A DNA stretch of 64,000 bases from Balaenoptera acutorostrata (GCF_949987535.1 NC_080067.1:68386128-68450127); one strand, 5' to 3'; positions 22,919-36,114 are shown, numbered from the stretch's first letter. The notes: generated by a model from the letters alone, not told the origin. Numbers and translations: made by a program.

Positions 22919-25900
22919 CTGTAACAGATTCCAGACTGCAAAAAGGGAGAACGCAGAGCTGAAGGAGATATAGTAGAGCACGTGGGGCGGGTGGGAGTTA
23001 CAGCAGTGAAGCAGAAACCAAGGGGGCGAGATGCGACTTGACAGCTAAATTGTGCAGTAGTTTTAAGAAGTAAAGTTAGCAGTGTGATATGTATGGCATA
23101 ACTGCGCCTGCCCCTCCAGGCTCTGGCCTCTGACTTAACACCACCTGGCCTCCTTCCACTGCCTGGGCTTCTGAAATGGGAAACAGGGTAAATTTTTCAT
23201 ATATAGTTTGCCATACATGTTCCAATGAAAATGATAAACTTGGTATGTTTCTGTTCTTATGAGGTGGGTAAATTTCTCCTTTATGTTTTTGTCAAGGGTT
23301 TTTTTAAGGTCATAAATTTTGAATACGCTTTAGAATATAAATTGTATATAACAAACACATTTATATAATAGATGTGGTTTTTTTATTTAAAAAACTTTTT
23401 TGAGTGAAATGATACATACCCATTATTTTTTAAAATCCCGCAATACAGAAAGTTACACAGAGGGATGTTTAAAAAAATTACCCTGTATCCATCTTATCAG
23501 CCAGAAATAACTGTCATTATCATTTGGTGAATATCACTCTAGATATTTTTTATCTACCTAGGTTAACATAATTTTAGAAAAATTGAATCAAATAATGCTT
23601 GCTTTAAAAATATAGTATTTAATCTCATTTAGGAAGCTTATGTAAAACTGAGGAAATTCTGAAATTCAAATAAATAGTTCTTCAGTACACTGTCTCTTAA
23701 TAAATCTCCCTGAAGTTGAAAAAATCTAAATAACTGTAATAGATTAGAAGTATCGTTTATAATTACATTCGGTTTTTATAATATCTCTGATGTCCAACCA
23801 GTAAGGAAGTTTACGTGAACTCATACACACTTGCTCCAGCCTCCCTTCTCCATCCCTCTGAATTTTAGTTAGTTATGTTATTTTACCTCATTAAGGTTAA
23901 CAATACATTCTTTTCTGTATCCACAATTCCCATAGTTGTTCAGTCTTTATTTAAATGTATTATGGGCTTTACAACATTCCTTTTGCCCTGATCTTTCCAT
24001 TCCTAAGTTTTAGTTTTCATTTATCTTTTGGCTAACTGTCTGCATTTGGACATGGTTATATTTTGATAGAAAAACACAAAAGGGTAAAACTATTAAAGCT
24101 ATGTTTATACATAAATATACATAAATATTTTTCAACCCTTCTGTCTCCTCCCTAACATCTATTTTATATTCTTCCTTCTTCTCATGGAAAATTTAAGGAA
24201 AAATGACAATTATGTTTTATAAATAGAGCCATTTAGGCTCACATAAGCTGAAATATGTCCAGATTCACATATATTAATGGTAGAATTAGATATAAAATTC
24301 GTGCCTCCAGAACTCTAGGGATTATTCTGACTATATTTGAACTCTTATCTCTTAATCAGAGACAGGACTAAGGCTTCCTTTGATGTGGTGAAAGGGTAAT
24401 TTATTCTGTATTTTTTTGTCAAAAAATATATCTGAGTTGGAATCTGTCTCTTCCTCTCTTAGACACACACACGTGCCTCTCACACCACTCTGTATTCCCC
24501 TCCACCCTCCAACAACTGGTTTTTGCTTCTTTTCTGAACAACGTTCATAGCAATAATAAAAACATTGCATGTTAGTTTTTATGTAAATACTATTTTTGTG
24601 AAAATGCTGAACTGATTTTATGTAATACCAAACATTAATTTTGGGGGATTTTCATGGTTGTTTCCCTTGTTCCTCTTTGCTTTGTTTTTGGTTTGGAGAG
24701 AGTGAGAACAAGAGCTATTGCCACCAACCCTAATCTAACTAGAAAATTTGAAGTATCCAAAAGCCTGATAATGAATTGTCTGTAATATCTCTTTCCAAAA
24801 GTTTCTTCAGAAGATTTAATGTCATGGAGTATTTCCTTAAAGTTAGACTGCAGGAAGTCGGGTTGTCAGTCCTTTCCCAGGTAGAATCTATACCTGTCCT
24901 ACTTTGTATGTCCATCTACCCCAGTGTCCAGTGATTACATATAATAAAGAATATGGCTTTGTTATGCACATAATTCCCTGAAAAAGAAAGCTGTTGATTA
25001 TGTAACATGAGAAAGTAATTCACGTTCAGCTGTGTTGCTCTCAGGGGTTAGAATTGTCATTATCATGGATTGTTATTTTAGCCTGTGGGTTTTTAGAGTT
25101 TATCCAAGTTAACATTTTAAGAACCAGCATTAAAGAGCAAGAGAGACAAAATATTTAAAAGGTGTCTACCATGTATTTCAGGTTAATGTGGAGATTTAAT
25201 TGAAGAAGAACAATGCCTCTATTTAGGGTATGAACACTTCCCATGGCTGTTATCTCTGCAGCCATGCTTCCCCCAGTCTGCTATTTATAAACCAAGAATA
25301 AAGTAACCTTTAAAAAAGGTAATTCTTCTAAAATTTCTGGATTAAATAAGAAAAATTTTAAATCAAATTTCTAAATATAATAAATATAAAAACCAAAAGG
25401 TAAAAATGAGGTATACCATATACAGTTAAATTAAAAGACTATAAAAATACATGGAAATAAATGATGTGGTTGTAAAAACAAACTGAAACAGGCAACGAAA
25501 ACACAAGCTAAGTAAAGCCATCCAAGAATAAAATACAAGATTAAAAATTCATGAGTACTAGATAAAATAAATTAAAATTTCAATAAAATAAAGAATTGCC
25601 AGTATACAACATAGTTAAAACCAGTATCTTAAGAACTTGAAGAAATACTGTTAAAAAAAAAAAGTACATAAAATCCTGGCCTTAGAAAACCTCAAATGGG
25701 GGCAGATAAGGGCTTCCTTGTAGAGCTCTTCGGTGGAAGGTCACCCCGTGGGAAAGTCACCGGACCATTAGCCTGTCCCCTTAACCATGCTTGTCCTGCT
25801 CTGTCAATACTGACTTTTTTTTCATGCCTCTTGGATGTTTGCAGGAATAGGTTTCTCCCAAGATACTGGGTGAAATAAGGCCTTTGTAAATCATTACCCA

Positions 25901-25999
25901 ACAGGAAAATATGCTTGAAATTTTAAAATGTATTAGTTTGATTTTTGATGATGAAGATTTTTCCTAAGGCTTAGGAAGAACACATATGATGCACATATG
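22919..25999. other. VPS8 intron, long stretch without gene
   Basis: It is mostly AT-rich. A weak antisense MIR-like piece may lie at about 24220-24340. A GC-richer block at about 25690-25890 is open on both strands for 60-70 codons but has no recognisable product. No splice-flanked VPS8 exon was found. Confidence 0.45.
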
Positions 26000-26175
26000 G
26001 CAGTGTATAATCATTGGCAAATTACTCAACTTCTCTAAGCTTCAGCATCTTATCTCCAGTAAAGATAACGCTTACTGTATAAGGTTATCATGAGATTGAA
26101 ACGACAAAATGTACGTAAAGCATTTAATACAGTGCCCTACGTAATAGGAATAAATAAATGTTAGATCTGTTCATT
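26000..26175 (+). repeat. MIR
   Basis: 'gcaaattactcaacttctct', 'taaggttatcatgagattg' and 'gtaaagcatttaatacagtg' follow the MIR core and 3' end in sense order. Confidence 0.75.
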
Positions 26176-26744
26176 TATGTCATGATGTGGTTGGAAATGT
26201 TAATTGAAATAATGTTAACTTCCACTTCTTAGTCTGTGATGACTGAAGAAATAACAAAATAATGCTTGATATAGGAGAAAACTTTGGAGAACTGTATTTG
26301 TTTATCTTGCTTGATCTAGCTGATGAGAAATGGGGGGAGGGTAGTTGTGGGAGAGTTCTTTATTCCCTTCTGCAGTACATACGGCTGTTTAGACTGTGTC
26401 AGTGAAACATTTAAGAACGTAGCCTGAGGCTCTGCTCTGGCTCCTTTGAACCTACCCTTTTCTGAGACACAGAAGATTTGCAGTTCCAAGGTCTAGACTT
26501 ACTTAACTTCAGCTTCCTTATTTTCCCAAGGCGCATGGTAAAGATATCTGTTCTGGCTGTGGTCTTTGCTTTTTTACTGTCTTTTCTCTTCCCAGTCAAG
26601 TGTCCCATCTTTTCTTTTTCTAACTTTTACCAACAAATGTATGTGAGACGTACATTTCAACCTGTGAAACACTAAGCTGATGTTAGTTGTTCTTGAAAAC
26701 AACAGAGTACTTTTGTTTTCCTCTGTTTTCCTCTGCCATTATAG
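26176..26744. other. VPS8 intron, nothing recognised
   Basis: No gene. Two 'ttttcctctg' pyrimidine blocks just before 26745 belong to the splice acceptor region. Confidence 0.5.
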
Positions 26745-26826
26745 GCACTCTGGTTTCCATTACTGGAGGCAATGATAGCACCTCAGAAGCTGTCTAGTTC
26801 AGCTGCGCCTCATCTGCACTCTGAAG
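26745..26826 (+). CDS. VPS8: VPS8 coding exon 5 of this window
   Basis: The acceptor 'ctctgccattatag' is preceded by two 'ttttcctctg' pyrimidine blocks. The donor is 'gtaagg'. The exon encodes ALWFPLLEAMIAPQK followed by the Ser-rich LSSSAAPHLHSE and one base of an Ala codon. The hydrophobic LWFPLLEAM stretch is solenoid helix. The Ser/Ala/His stretch is probably a loop. Confidence 0.95.
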
Positions 26827-27164
26827 GTAAGGTCATAGCGTCCACGTACACTGTCCCCCAGTTTCTATCTGCTGACGATTGTCATTTTGATACCTTCTCC
26901 CAGCATCGTATTTTTATTATTTTCCTTAACGAAATCATACCGTAGTGTCGATCTCATTTTTTCAGGTTCACTGCTTTCTGTGGCACCAGTTATATCATTT
27001 GTCTTGGATAATAGCAGCTTTACAGCTCACCAGCAGTTAACTTTAAAATATCAAACTGGCCTCGGTTAGCCAAGTTTCTAGGAAGTTGTATTCCTATGAC
27101 TTACAGGAAAAACAAAAAACTCTTATTTTAAACTAACCTCAATATTGACATTTTATCATAACAG

Positions 27165-27247
27165 CTCTGAAATCTTTGACCATGCAAGTTCTAAACAACA
27201 TGGCAGCATTTATTGCCCTTCCATCAATCTTGCAAAGAATCTTACAG
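27165..27247 (+). CDS. VPS8: VPS8 coding exon 6 of this window
   Basis: The acceptor is 'tttatcataacag' and the donor is 'gtgagt'. The exon completes the split Ala codon and encodes LKSLTMQVLNNMAAF and IALPSILQRILQ, ending in phase 0. It is only 338 nt downstream of the previous exon. It is the last exon before a 15-kb intron, and its phase-0 end would splice in frame either to the normal exon at 42419 or to a candidate terminal exon at 38699. Confidence 0.95.
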
Positions 27248-28829
27248 GTGAGTTGAAAGGGGGAAAATTCAGCGTTGATCAATTTTAACTAATATTTCAG
27301 CTATGCATAAATAATAGCAACTTGGGCTAACGTGTAAGTGGATCTCAAGCATAATGCAGCTGATTTTTGGCATTAACGAAATATCTAACTTACAACTCTC
27401 ATCCTTGAATCTTTCCTAGCACTCCAGTGATGTGGGTTTGCCTGGCACACACTTGCAACCTTCAGTTAGGGGGTGCAGGCTTCAGTTCACTGTGACCTTT
27501 GGATTCAGATACACAAGCTTCCTTTTGGTGTGCTAACTGGGAGAGAATTACCATTGTTTCCAGCTGATTATACTTTTTAGATCAAAAAGAGAAACGTAAA
27601 AATTATGTTAATATAGACATTTCTTAATCTTGTTACTTAGGGTTTCTAACTCATCCTAAAACTTTCTGTCCAAAGCTCATCTCCTACTATAGATTCTAGC
27701 TGGCTTTGTGTCCAAAGCCTTTGTAGGAAACATCATTCCAGCCTGTTTTCTTCAGCAAAAAGGCCTGAACCTTTCCAACTTCATCAAAAGGAGAACACTA
27801 AAAATATGCTAAGATATATTTTTAGAAAAATCTGTGAACGTTCTTGGGTAAACAGCAGGAATTATCCTTAGAATCCATTTTGTCTTCCCTTACTTTATGC
27901 AGGATAGAGATACACCAAAAAGAAAAAAAAAAATGTCAAACAGTAATATGATGCCATTGATCTTCATAATTTTCAAATGATTTTTATCCAGTCAAGAATG
28001 TCCCTCTCAGCTCTCTTTTAAGACTCTCCAAGCTCTCCTTCCAATCTGGTATGAAGCAGCTGGACCTTTGCTGATAAAGACTACTGCGTCCAGCAGTCTC
28101 TCACCACATTGTACGTTATCCTTTAGAATGTATCTTCACACATATCATTTCATTGATCCTTATCATGAATTGAATAATAATTTAGTACAGACTACTTTTC
28201 TTATATCTATTCTAAAATATATTAGTCATAAGGTTTTTAATCATATATAAAGTAATATCTCCATAAGACAGGAATACTTTAATTTACCAGGTAAATTAGA
28301 AAAAAATGAAATCCTAAAGCCAAAAGTGTCTTCCCTCTCATTGTATGCATTTAGCTTTATTTTGAGCTTTAAGCACACTTTGATACATAAACTATAATAA
28401 ATATTAATTGATTTTTTTCCTTGGCATAAGCATATGATGTTTTAAAAAAAATGTATTTCAAGACTCATATCCTTGAAGGCTTTTGATATTTGAAAGTCTT
28501 AACTTTATTTTTGTGTTATACTGGCATTCACTGTAATTGTGTTCTTATCGTTTTCCACCTTCAGTGGTTGTTAACTCACACTAATAAGGAGAGTATGCTG
28601 ATTCTTAAATTCCTTATTTGCATGTTTGTGATCACTGTAATGATAACTCTACCTTATATTTGTATAGAGATTTTTATTTTTTCAAGTTGCTTTCACAGAT
28701 AATGCTAATTTAAGCTCATTCCCATTATATCATGTAAGCGCCTTCATTTATTTCAGTCCCTGGTCTTTTGAGGAGTTAATTATTAATTGGTTTATATATT
28801 GTATGTTACCCTGTTTGGTTATTATATGT
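27248..28829. other. VPS8 intron, nothing recognised
   Basis: AT-rich sequence. The reading frames of 60-70 codons (28068-28250, 28490-28702) have no recognisable product. Confidence 0.5.
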
Positions 28830-29509
28830 GTAGATGAAAGAAAGGCACAGTTCTTGCCCTAAAAGGCCTGTTTTAAGGGAGACAAGAAAGTATCTGATAT
28901 AACTATTCACACGGCTCTAAAGAGCAAGTAATATTGGCTACCTTAAGGATTACCTTCTCTGAACCCCAGGTAGGGTAATTGCTACTTCTGCATTTGTACA
29001 CTTTTAGTCCACATGATTATAGCAGGAGCAGCCAGGTGAAAGCATGACCCTGCCTCTTGACTCTATCTGATTGACTCAGGGTGGGCAGCTGGCCTAAGAG
29101 GGGCCAATCAGTGTCCTTTCCAGGAAATTTTAGAACTGAATTGAAAAGATGAATAGTTTATATTCAGTTCTCTGGATTATATAAGGTACAAAGTTCAGGA
29201 GCTGATAGTGACTACCTTTCCATCATATGAACTGAAATAGTAAAAAGTTAATCTGCAGAGAAAAGAACAATGAAGCAGACACAAAAAGAGGAGAATAGAC
29301 AAGATGCATGGAGAAGAGAGAAGATAACAAGGAGAGGATTCAAGACACTAGGAAAGGAGACAACATGGAGAGAAAATACTGATGGCATCTGAGTCCCTCA
29401 TTGTAGTTCTTAAGGCTTACCTGTATTCCTTTGCTTGGATCCTTAAACACCCCAGTACCTTTACAGTTATTATCTTTTTTGAATAAGTTAGAATGAGCTA
29501 GGTTTCTGA

Positions 29510-29576
<67 letters not shown>

Positions 29577-30370
29577 CAGAGGAGTACCAATAAAAGTATA
29601 TATATGAAACAGACTGTGGAAAGATTTCCTGGAGGAGGAGATGTCTGAACTGAATTTTACAGAACCTAAAGGAATCAGGGGTAAAAAACAGATAGGACTA
29701 TTCTAAGCAGAGTGAACTATATGTACAAAGAATTTGAGGTAAAACATGTTACATCTGGGGAGTTGCAAGTGTTTAAGTATTCTTGGAACATAGGACAAGA
29801 ATAAAGGTGAGTCACAGAGCTGAAATTTGAGAGGCAGAGACTCTGTCCTTAATTGCTTTGTAAGCCATGGTAAGGACTTTAGATTTTATTTTAAATTCAG
29901 TAAATTCTCATTAAAGGATTTTAACCAGAGGAATGATGGAATGAGGTTTCTTTTTAGAAAGATGGCTCGGCCTGTGTTATATAGGATGAATTGGAAGGGA
30001 TCAAAACTGAAGGCATAGAAATACCCAGAATGTAATAGATACCTAAAGTTTGTTAAATGAGTTACATAGACTGGATAGGAGAAGACGGACTTGGAAATTA
30101 CTTAGCTGATAGAATCTACTTAACTTTTTGACTGACTGGATGTAGGGGAACACAAGAAGAACCTAGGTAAACCCCTGATTTCAGTTTCATGTGGCTAACA
30201 GTGAGCAGTGGGGGAACACAAGACTGGACTTTATAGGAAGAGGTAAGAAGTGGAGAGGAAGATTTGGAAGTCATCAGCATAGAAGTGGTAGTTAAATTAT
30301 TGAAACTAGGTGAACTTTAGCATAAAATGGAGTTCTAGGAAACATTCAAGAATCAGGTTGTTTACCTATT
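28830..30370 (-). repeat. L2 LINE (antisense), interrupted and decayed
   Basis: 'ggcacagttcttgccctaaa' (about 28844), 'gcagagtgaactatatgtac' (about 29708) and 'gccatggtaaggactttaga' (about 29865) lie in antisense L2 order. The (TA)n run and unrelated sequence sit between the pieces. Confidence 0.55.
29513..29573. repeat. (TA)n microsatellite, about 30 uninterrupted units
   Basis: An uninterrupted alternating TA run of about 61 nt, the longest pure simple repeat in the window. It is probably length-polymorphic. Confidence 0.95.
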
Positions 30371-30483
30371 TTTATTTCCCATTAGAACATAAGGACCCTG
30401 AGAGATGAAACTATACTTTGGCTAGTACTCTATCACCATCACTTAACCCAGAGGCACCTGGCATATAATAGGTACTCAGACTT

Positions 30484-30553
30484 TGTTATAAAGCAGAAAC
30501 TAACACACCATTGTAAAGGAATTATACTCCAATAAAGATGTTTAAAAAAAAAA
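30484..30553 (+). mobile_element. Extremely 5'-truncated LINE-1 (3' end only)
   Basis: About 70 nt match the last bases of the L1 3' UTR ('aaagcagaaactaacacacc', 'tatactccaataaagatg') followed by poly(A). The same sequence ends the L1 at 58312-58655. Confidence 0.8.
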
Positions 30554-30564
30554 GTTAAACACAG

Positions 30565-31515
30565 AGTTAAAAAAAATTGTTTTGGCTATTCTGGGCCTTT
30601 TGCATTTCCATATAAATATTAAAATAGTCTTTCAATCTCTACAAAATAACCTGGTGCTATTTTGATGGTTATGTATTGAATTTAGGGAGAACTGAAAGTT
30701 TAAAAATCTTGAGTCATCCGATACATGACTACGGTATTCCATTTATTTCTTAATTTATCAATTGTAGTAGGATATTTATACATAAGATGTTCTACATTTA
30801 TAATTATAATGTAGTAGGATATTTATACATAAGATGTTCTACATTTATAATTATAATGTCTATGAATAAAGGCCATTTTTATTTAATTCCAATCTATTTC
30901 TTTATTTTCTATCTATCGATCTATATATTATCCTTCCATCTATATTTTAATATCTTTTTCTCACCTTATTGCGCTGGTCAGGACCTCTACTATAGTGTTG
31001 AATAGTGATGGTGAAGATGGACAAGCCTTGCCTTGTTCCTAATCTTGAGAGAATTGTTAATTCTTTCATCAATTGCATATTAGATGCATGTTGAGAAAAT
31101 TTGCTGTTCTTCCTAGTTTGCTGAGAGTTTTTGTTATGAATGGATGTTGAATTTTGTTGAATGATTTTTCTGCATATATTAAAATGGTCACATTCTCTTT
31201 GGTTATTTTGCTAATATAGTACATTATTTTGATTGATTTTTGATAACAAACCATCCTTGCATTTCTGGGATCAACTCCATTTTGCTCTTTTTATATAATG
31301 TTGGAGTCAGTTTGCTAATATTTTGTTAGGAACTTTCATGATATGTTCATAAGGGATCTTTGTGGTTTTCTTTCTTTGTTATGTCTCTGCTGGATTTGAT
31401 TTTAGGACAATGCTGGCTTCATAAAATGAATATGGAAACATTTCAGCTTCCTTTATATTCTCAAAGGATGTGTGTAAAATTGGTATTTTTTATATTAAAT
31501 TTTTGGTAGAATCAT
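30565..31515 (-). repeat. Old LINE-1 ORF2 fragment (antisense)
   Basis: 'tattctgggccttttgcatt', 'gtgatggtgaagatgg' and 'gaatggatgttgaattttgt' give decayed antisense ORF2. The copy includes a 47-bp tandem duplication at 30764-30857. Confidence 0.7.
30764..30857. repeat. Perfect 47-bp tandem duplication
   Basis: The unit beginning 'gtagtaggatatttatacat' and ending 'taattataat' occurs at 30764-30810 and again, identical, at 30811-30857. Confidence 0.97.
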
Positions 31516-31559
31516 CAAAAAAAATAATAGGTACTCAGTAAATATTTCTAGAGTGAATA

Positions 31560-32690
31560 TAAGTCAAGGATGGAGGAATTCCATTTCTGGCCAAGAGGAG
31601 TATCAGAGACTGGGTTTATCCTCTTGCTTACAACAACTAAAAAGTGGACAAAATATATGAAATAGTGGTTTTCAAAGAACTGGATATCAGGCAGTACAGG
31701 ACAGTAATTCCTTAGAGACGGGAAATAAACAATGTAAGCCCTATGTTTGCCCCAGCTTAATGTCCTGAGAGAGTTTCCAGGCAATAGCAGGAAGGGGGAT
31801 CCCAAGAAGTTTCCAGCATACTCATTGATTTGAGGAGATGGAGCTGAGAGTCAAGAGACACCAAGGTGACCAGAGTTTTTAGGGCAAGTACGAAGAGAGA
31901 GAACTCTGGAGTAATCAGAAGGCCTCCCTCAAGTATAAGTACATGATCTGAGGAAACTACCTAGGCCAGGGAAAGAGTCACCTGAAAGGATTAGAGGGAA
32001 TAATACCCATATTCACACAGGGCCAACAATAGAGTCTTATTCACCAGTAAGATCAGAAGGCCTTATAATTCACAGAACATTGGGTAGAGTACTCAGAAGT
32101 ACTCAATAGTGGGAAACAGTTAGCCCTAGACTAAACATAGCTCCTGTTATGCCTTTCAAATCTTAAAAGCAAGACCTAAAGGATCAGACTGTTTCCATGT
32201 AATTTAACTACATCCCAGAACAGGACTTAAAAATATTTTGAGGAATACAGAAATATCTAGGTTCCAACAGTGTAAAAATTTACAGTATATGTATGACATT
32301 GAATTAAAACTTAAAAGGTATGCAAAGAAGTTGGAAAATAAAGCCCAGATATGACATTGGATATTGGAATTAGCAGGCAGGGACACCAAAATAAAAGAAA
32401 AGATAGTGAATTTGAAGACATAGCAATACAGACTATCCAAAATGAAACACTTAGAGAAAAGTGAAGCAGGAAAAAAAAAAACAACAGAGTATCAGTGAGC
32501 TGTGGGACAATTTCAAGTGACCCAAAATACATGTACTTGGAGTCCTGAAAATAGAGAGTTGGAGCAGAAAAAAATATTTGAAGAAATATTAGGTGAAAAT
32601 TTCCAAATTTGTTGACAACTGTTAGCACAGATCAGTAACCCCAAACTCAAAAACATGAAGAAAACTACAAGGCACATTATAATTGCTCAA
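31560..32690 (+). repeat. Old LINE-1 5'-leader-like region
   Basis: 'gtggacaaaatatatgaaat', 'acatcccagaacaggactta', 'tatgcaaagaagttggaaaa' and 'gacatagcaatacagactat' appear in the order of old L1 leaders. The block at 56780-57530 is homologous. It leads directly into ORF2-like sequence at about 32690, with ORF1 and the ORF2 start missing. Confidence 0.65.
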
Positions 32691-33752
32691 AATAAAAAAT
32701 TAAGAAAAATCAAAGAGGAAATCAGAAAACACCTCAAGACAAATGCAAATGGAACACAACTCTCCAAAATCTGTGGGATGCAGGAAAAGTAGTCCTAAGA
32801 GGGAAATTTATAGCAATACAGGCCTTCCTCAAGAAACAAGAAAAATTCCAAATAAACCTAACCTACCACCTAAAGGAATTAAATAAAGAAGAACAAACAA
32901 AGCCCAAAGTCAGCAGGAAGAAAGAAATAATAAAGATCAGAGAGGAAATAAAATTGAGATCAAAAAAGTAATAGAAAAGATCAGTGAAACCAAGAGCTGG
33001 TTTTTGAAAAGATAAACGAAATTGATAAACCATTAGCCAGTCTTACGAGAGAGGATCCAAATAAAATAAGAAATGAAAAAGAAATAACAACTGATACCAC
33101 AGAGATACACAAAATCATAATACTACAAAGAGTTGTATGCCAACAAATTGGACAACCTAGAAGAAATGGGCAGACTTCTAGAAACATGCAACCTGCTGAG
33201 ACTGAATCAGGAAGAAACAATCTGAACAGACTGATCACAAGTAGTGAAATTGAATTTGTAATAAAAAAAAAAATACTCCCAACAAACAAGTCCAGGACAG
33301 GACAGCATCACAGGGGAATTCTACCAAACACATAAAGAAGAGCTAATACCTATCCTTCTCAAACTATTCCAAAAAATTGAAGAGGAGGGAACACTCTCAA
33401 ATCCCTTCTATGAGGATACCATTACCCTCATACCAAAACCAGACAAAGACACTACCAAAAAAGAAAGTTACAGGCCAATATCTTTGATGAATATAGACGC
33501 AAAAATCCTCAACAAAATATTAGCAAACCAAATCCAACAATGTATAAAAAGGGTCATACACCATGATCAAGTGGGATTTATTCTAGAGATGCAAGGATGG
33601 TTCAGTATTTGCGGATCAATCAGTGTTGTATACCACATTAACAAAAGGAAGGATAAACATCACATGATCATCTCAATAGATGCAAAAAAAGCATTTGACA
33701 AAATTGAACATCCATTCATGATAAAAACTCTCATCAGAATTGGCGTAGAGGG

Positions 33753-34149
33753 ACTTTCCTGGTGACGCAGTGGTTAAGAATCCACCTGCCAATGCAGGGG
33801 ATATGGGTTCGATCCCTGGTCCGGGAAGATCCTACATGCCACGGAGCATCTAAGCTCATGTGCCGTAACTACTGATCCTGCACTCTAGAGCCCGCGAGCC
33901 ACAACTACTGAGCCCACGTGCCACAACTACTGAAGCCCACATGCTCTAGGGCCCACGTGCCACAACTACTGAGCCCGTGTCCTGCAAGTACTGAAGCCCA
34001 CGTGTCTAGAGCTCGTGCTCCACAACAAGAGAAGCCACCGCAATGAGAAGCTCGCGCACCAAAACAAAGATTAGCCCCCTCTCGCCACAACTAGAGAAAG
34101 CCTGCGCACAGCAACGAAGACCCAACGCAGCCCAAAAAAAAAAAAAAAA
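33753..34149 (+). mobile_element. CHR SINE, older type, with an extra internal unit
   Basis: The head 'actttcctggtgacgcagtg' and B box 'ggttcgatccc' are present. In the body the 'gccacaactactg' motif recurs (about 33898, 33919 and 33958), giving about 60 nt more than the other old-type copies. It ends in poly(A) and is flanked by near-duplicates 'ggcgtagaggg' / 'ggtgtagaggg' of the host L1. Confidence 0.9.
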
Positions 34150-34585
34150 GGTGTAGAGGGAACATATCTCAACATAATAAAAGCCATATATGACAAACAA
34201 ACAGCTAACATCATACTCACTGGTGAAAAGCTGAAAGCCTTTCCTCTAAAACTGGGGACAAGACAAGGATGCCCACTCTTGCCACTTGTATTTAATATAG
34301 TATTGGAAGTCCTAGCCACAGCAGTCAGACAAGAAAAAGAAATGTCTTTTTAGACATCCAAATTGGAAGGAAAGAAGTAAAACTGTCACAATTTGCAGAT
34401 AACATGGTACTATATATATATATAAAGCCCTAAAGTCTCTACCCAAAATACATTAGAACTAGTAATGAATTCAGTAAAGTTTCAGGATACAAGGTTAATA
34501 TACAGAAATCTTTCACTTTTCTATACACTAATAGTGACCTATCAGAAAAAGAAAGCCAAAAAAATAATCCCATATAAAATTGCAT

Positions 34586-36114
34586 CCTTAATTTCTCTTT
34601 CTGATCTTTCATTGTTAATGTATAGGAATGCAAGAGATTTCTATGTATTAATTTTGTATCCTGTGACTGAGCTAAATTCATTGATTAGCTCTAGTAGTGT
34701 TCTGGTGGCATCTTTACGATTTTCTATATATAGTATCATGTCTTCTGCAAACAGTGACAGTTTTATTTATTCTTTGCCATTTTGGATTCCTTTTATTTCT
34801 TTTTCTTCTCTGATTGCCGTGGCTAGGACTTCCAAAATTATATTGAATAACAGTGACAAGAGTGAGCACCCTTGTCTTGTCTTGTTCCTGATTTCAGAGG
34901 AAATGCTTTCAGTTTTTCACCATTGAGAATAATGTTTGCTGTGGGTTTGTCATATATGGCCTTTATTATGTTGAGTAAGTTCCCTCTATGCCCACTTTCT
35001 GGAGAGTTTTTGTCATAAATGGGTGTTGAATTTTGTCAAAACCTTTCTCTGCATCTCTTGAGATGATCGTATGGTTTTTATTCTTCAATTTGTTAATATG
35101 GTGTATCACATTGATTGATTTGCATACACTGAAGAATCCTTGCGTCCCTGGGACAAATCCCACTTGATCATGGTGTATGATCCTTTTAATGTGTTGTTGG
35201 ATTTGGTTTGCTAGTATTTTGAGGATTTTTGCATCTGTGTTCATCAGTGATATTGGCCTGTAATTTTCTATTTTTGTGATATCTTTGTCTGGTTTTGGTA
35301 TCAGGGTGATGGTGGCCTCGTAAAATGAGTTTGGGAGTGTTCCTCCCTCTGCAATTTTTTGGAAAAGTTTGAGAAGGATAGGTGTTAGTTCTTCTCTAAA
35401 TATTTGGTAGAATTCTCCTGTGAAGCCATCTGGTCCTGGAGTTTTGTTTGTTGAAAGATTTTTAATCACAGTTTCAATTTCATTACTTATGAGTTATCTG
35501 TGCATAATTCAAAAAGGCACATGCACAGCAATGTTCACTGCAGCACTATTTACAGTAGTCAGGACATGGAAGCAACCTAAATGTCCAACGACAGATGAAT
35601 GGATAAAGAAGATGTGACACATATATACAATGGAATATTACTCAGCCATAAAAAGGAACGAAATTGGGTCATTTGTGGAGACATGGATGGACCTAGAGAC
35701 CGTCATACAGAGTGAAGTAAGTCAGAAAGAGAAAAACAAATACCGTATATTAATGCATATATGTGGAATCTGAAAAAATTGATATAGTCTCTCTTATTTA
35801 CAAAGCAGAAATAGAGACTCAGATGTAGAGAACAAACGTATGGATACCAAGGGGGAAAGGAGGAGGTGGGATGAGTTGGGAGATTGGATTGACATATATA
35901 CACTATTGATACTATGTATAAAATAGATAACTAAAGAGAACCTACTGTATGGCACAGGGAACTTCACTCAGTGCTCTGTGGTGACCTAACTGGGAAGGAA
36001 ATCCAAAAAAGAAGGGATATATGTATATGCATAGCTGATTCACTTTGCTGTACAGTAGAAACTAACACAACATTGTAAAGCAACTATACTCCAATAAAAA
36101 TTTAAAAATAAATA
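34586..36114 (+). mobile_element. LINE-1 insertion with inverted 5' segment (twin-priming structure)
   Basis: From 34586 to about 35495 the L1 is antisense. It holds the 167-codon RT block at 34966-35469 on the minus strand ([20 protein letters not shown]), and its catalytic box reads FAED. From about 35505 to 36114 the last ORF2 part and the 3' UTR are sense, ending in an A-rich tail (aataaataaataaa). The host sequence 'ataaaattgcat' (34574-34585) recurs as 'ataaaattacat' at the right end (about 36115-36126), which is a target duplication. The middle of ORF2 is missing between the two arms. Confidence 0.85.

Noticed and set aside
25690..25900. GC-richer block open on both strands (60-70 codons), considered as a pseudogene or ERV fragment.
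   Set aside because: No recognisable residues and no target duplication or tail.
34966..35469. 167-codon minus-strand frame with clear reverse-transcriptase sequence, at first sight a gene.
   Set aside because: It is the inverted arm of a truncated L1. The catalytic box is altered and both termini of ORF2 are missing.
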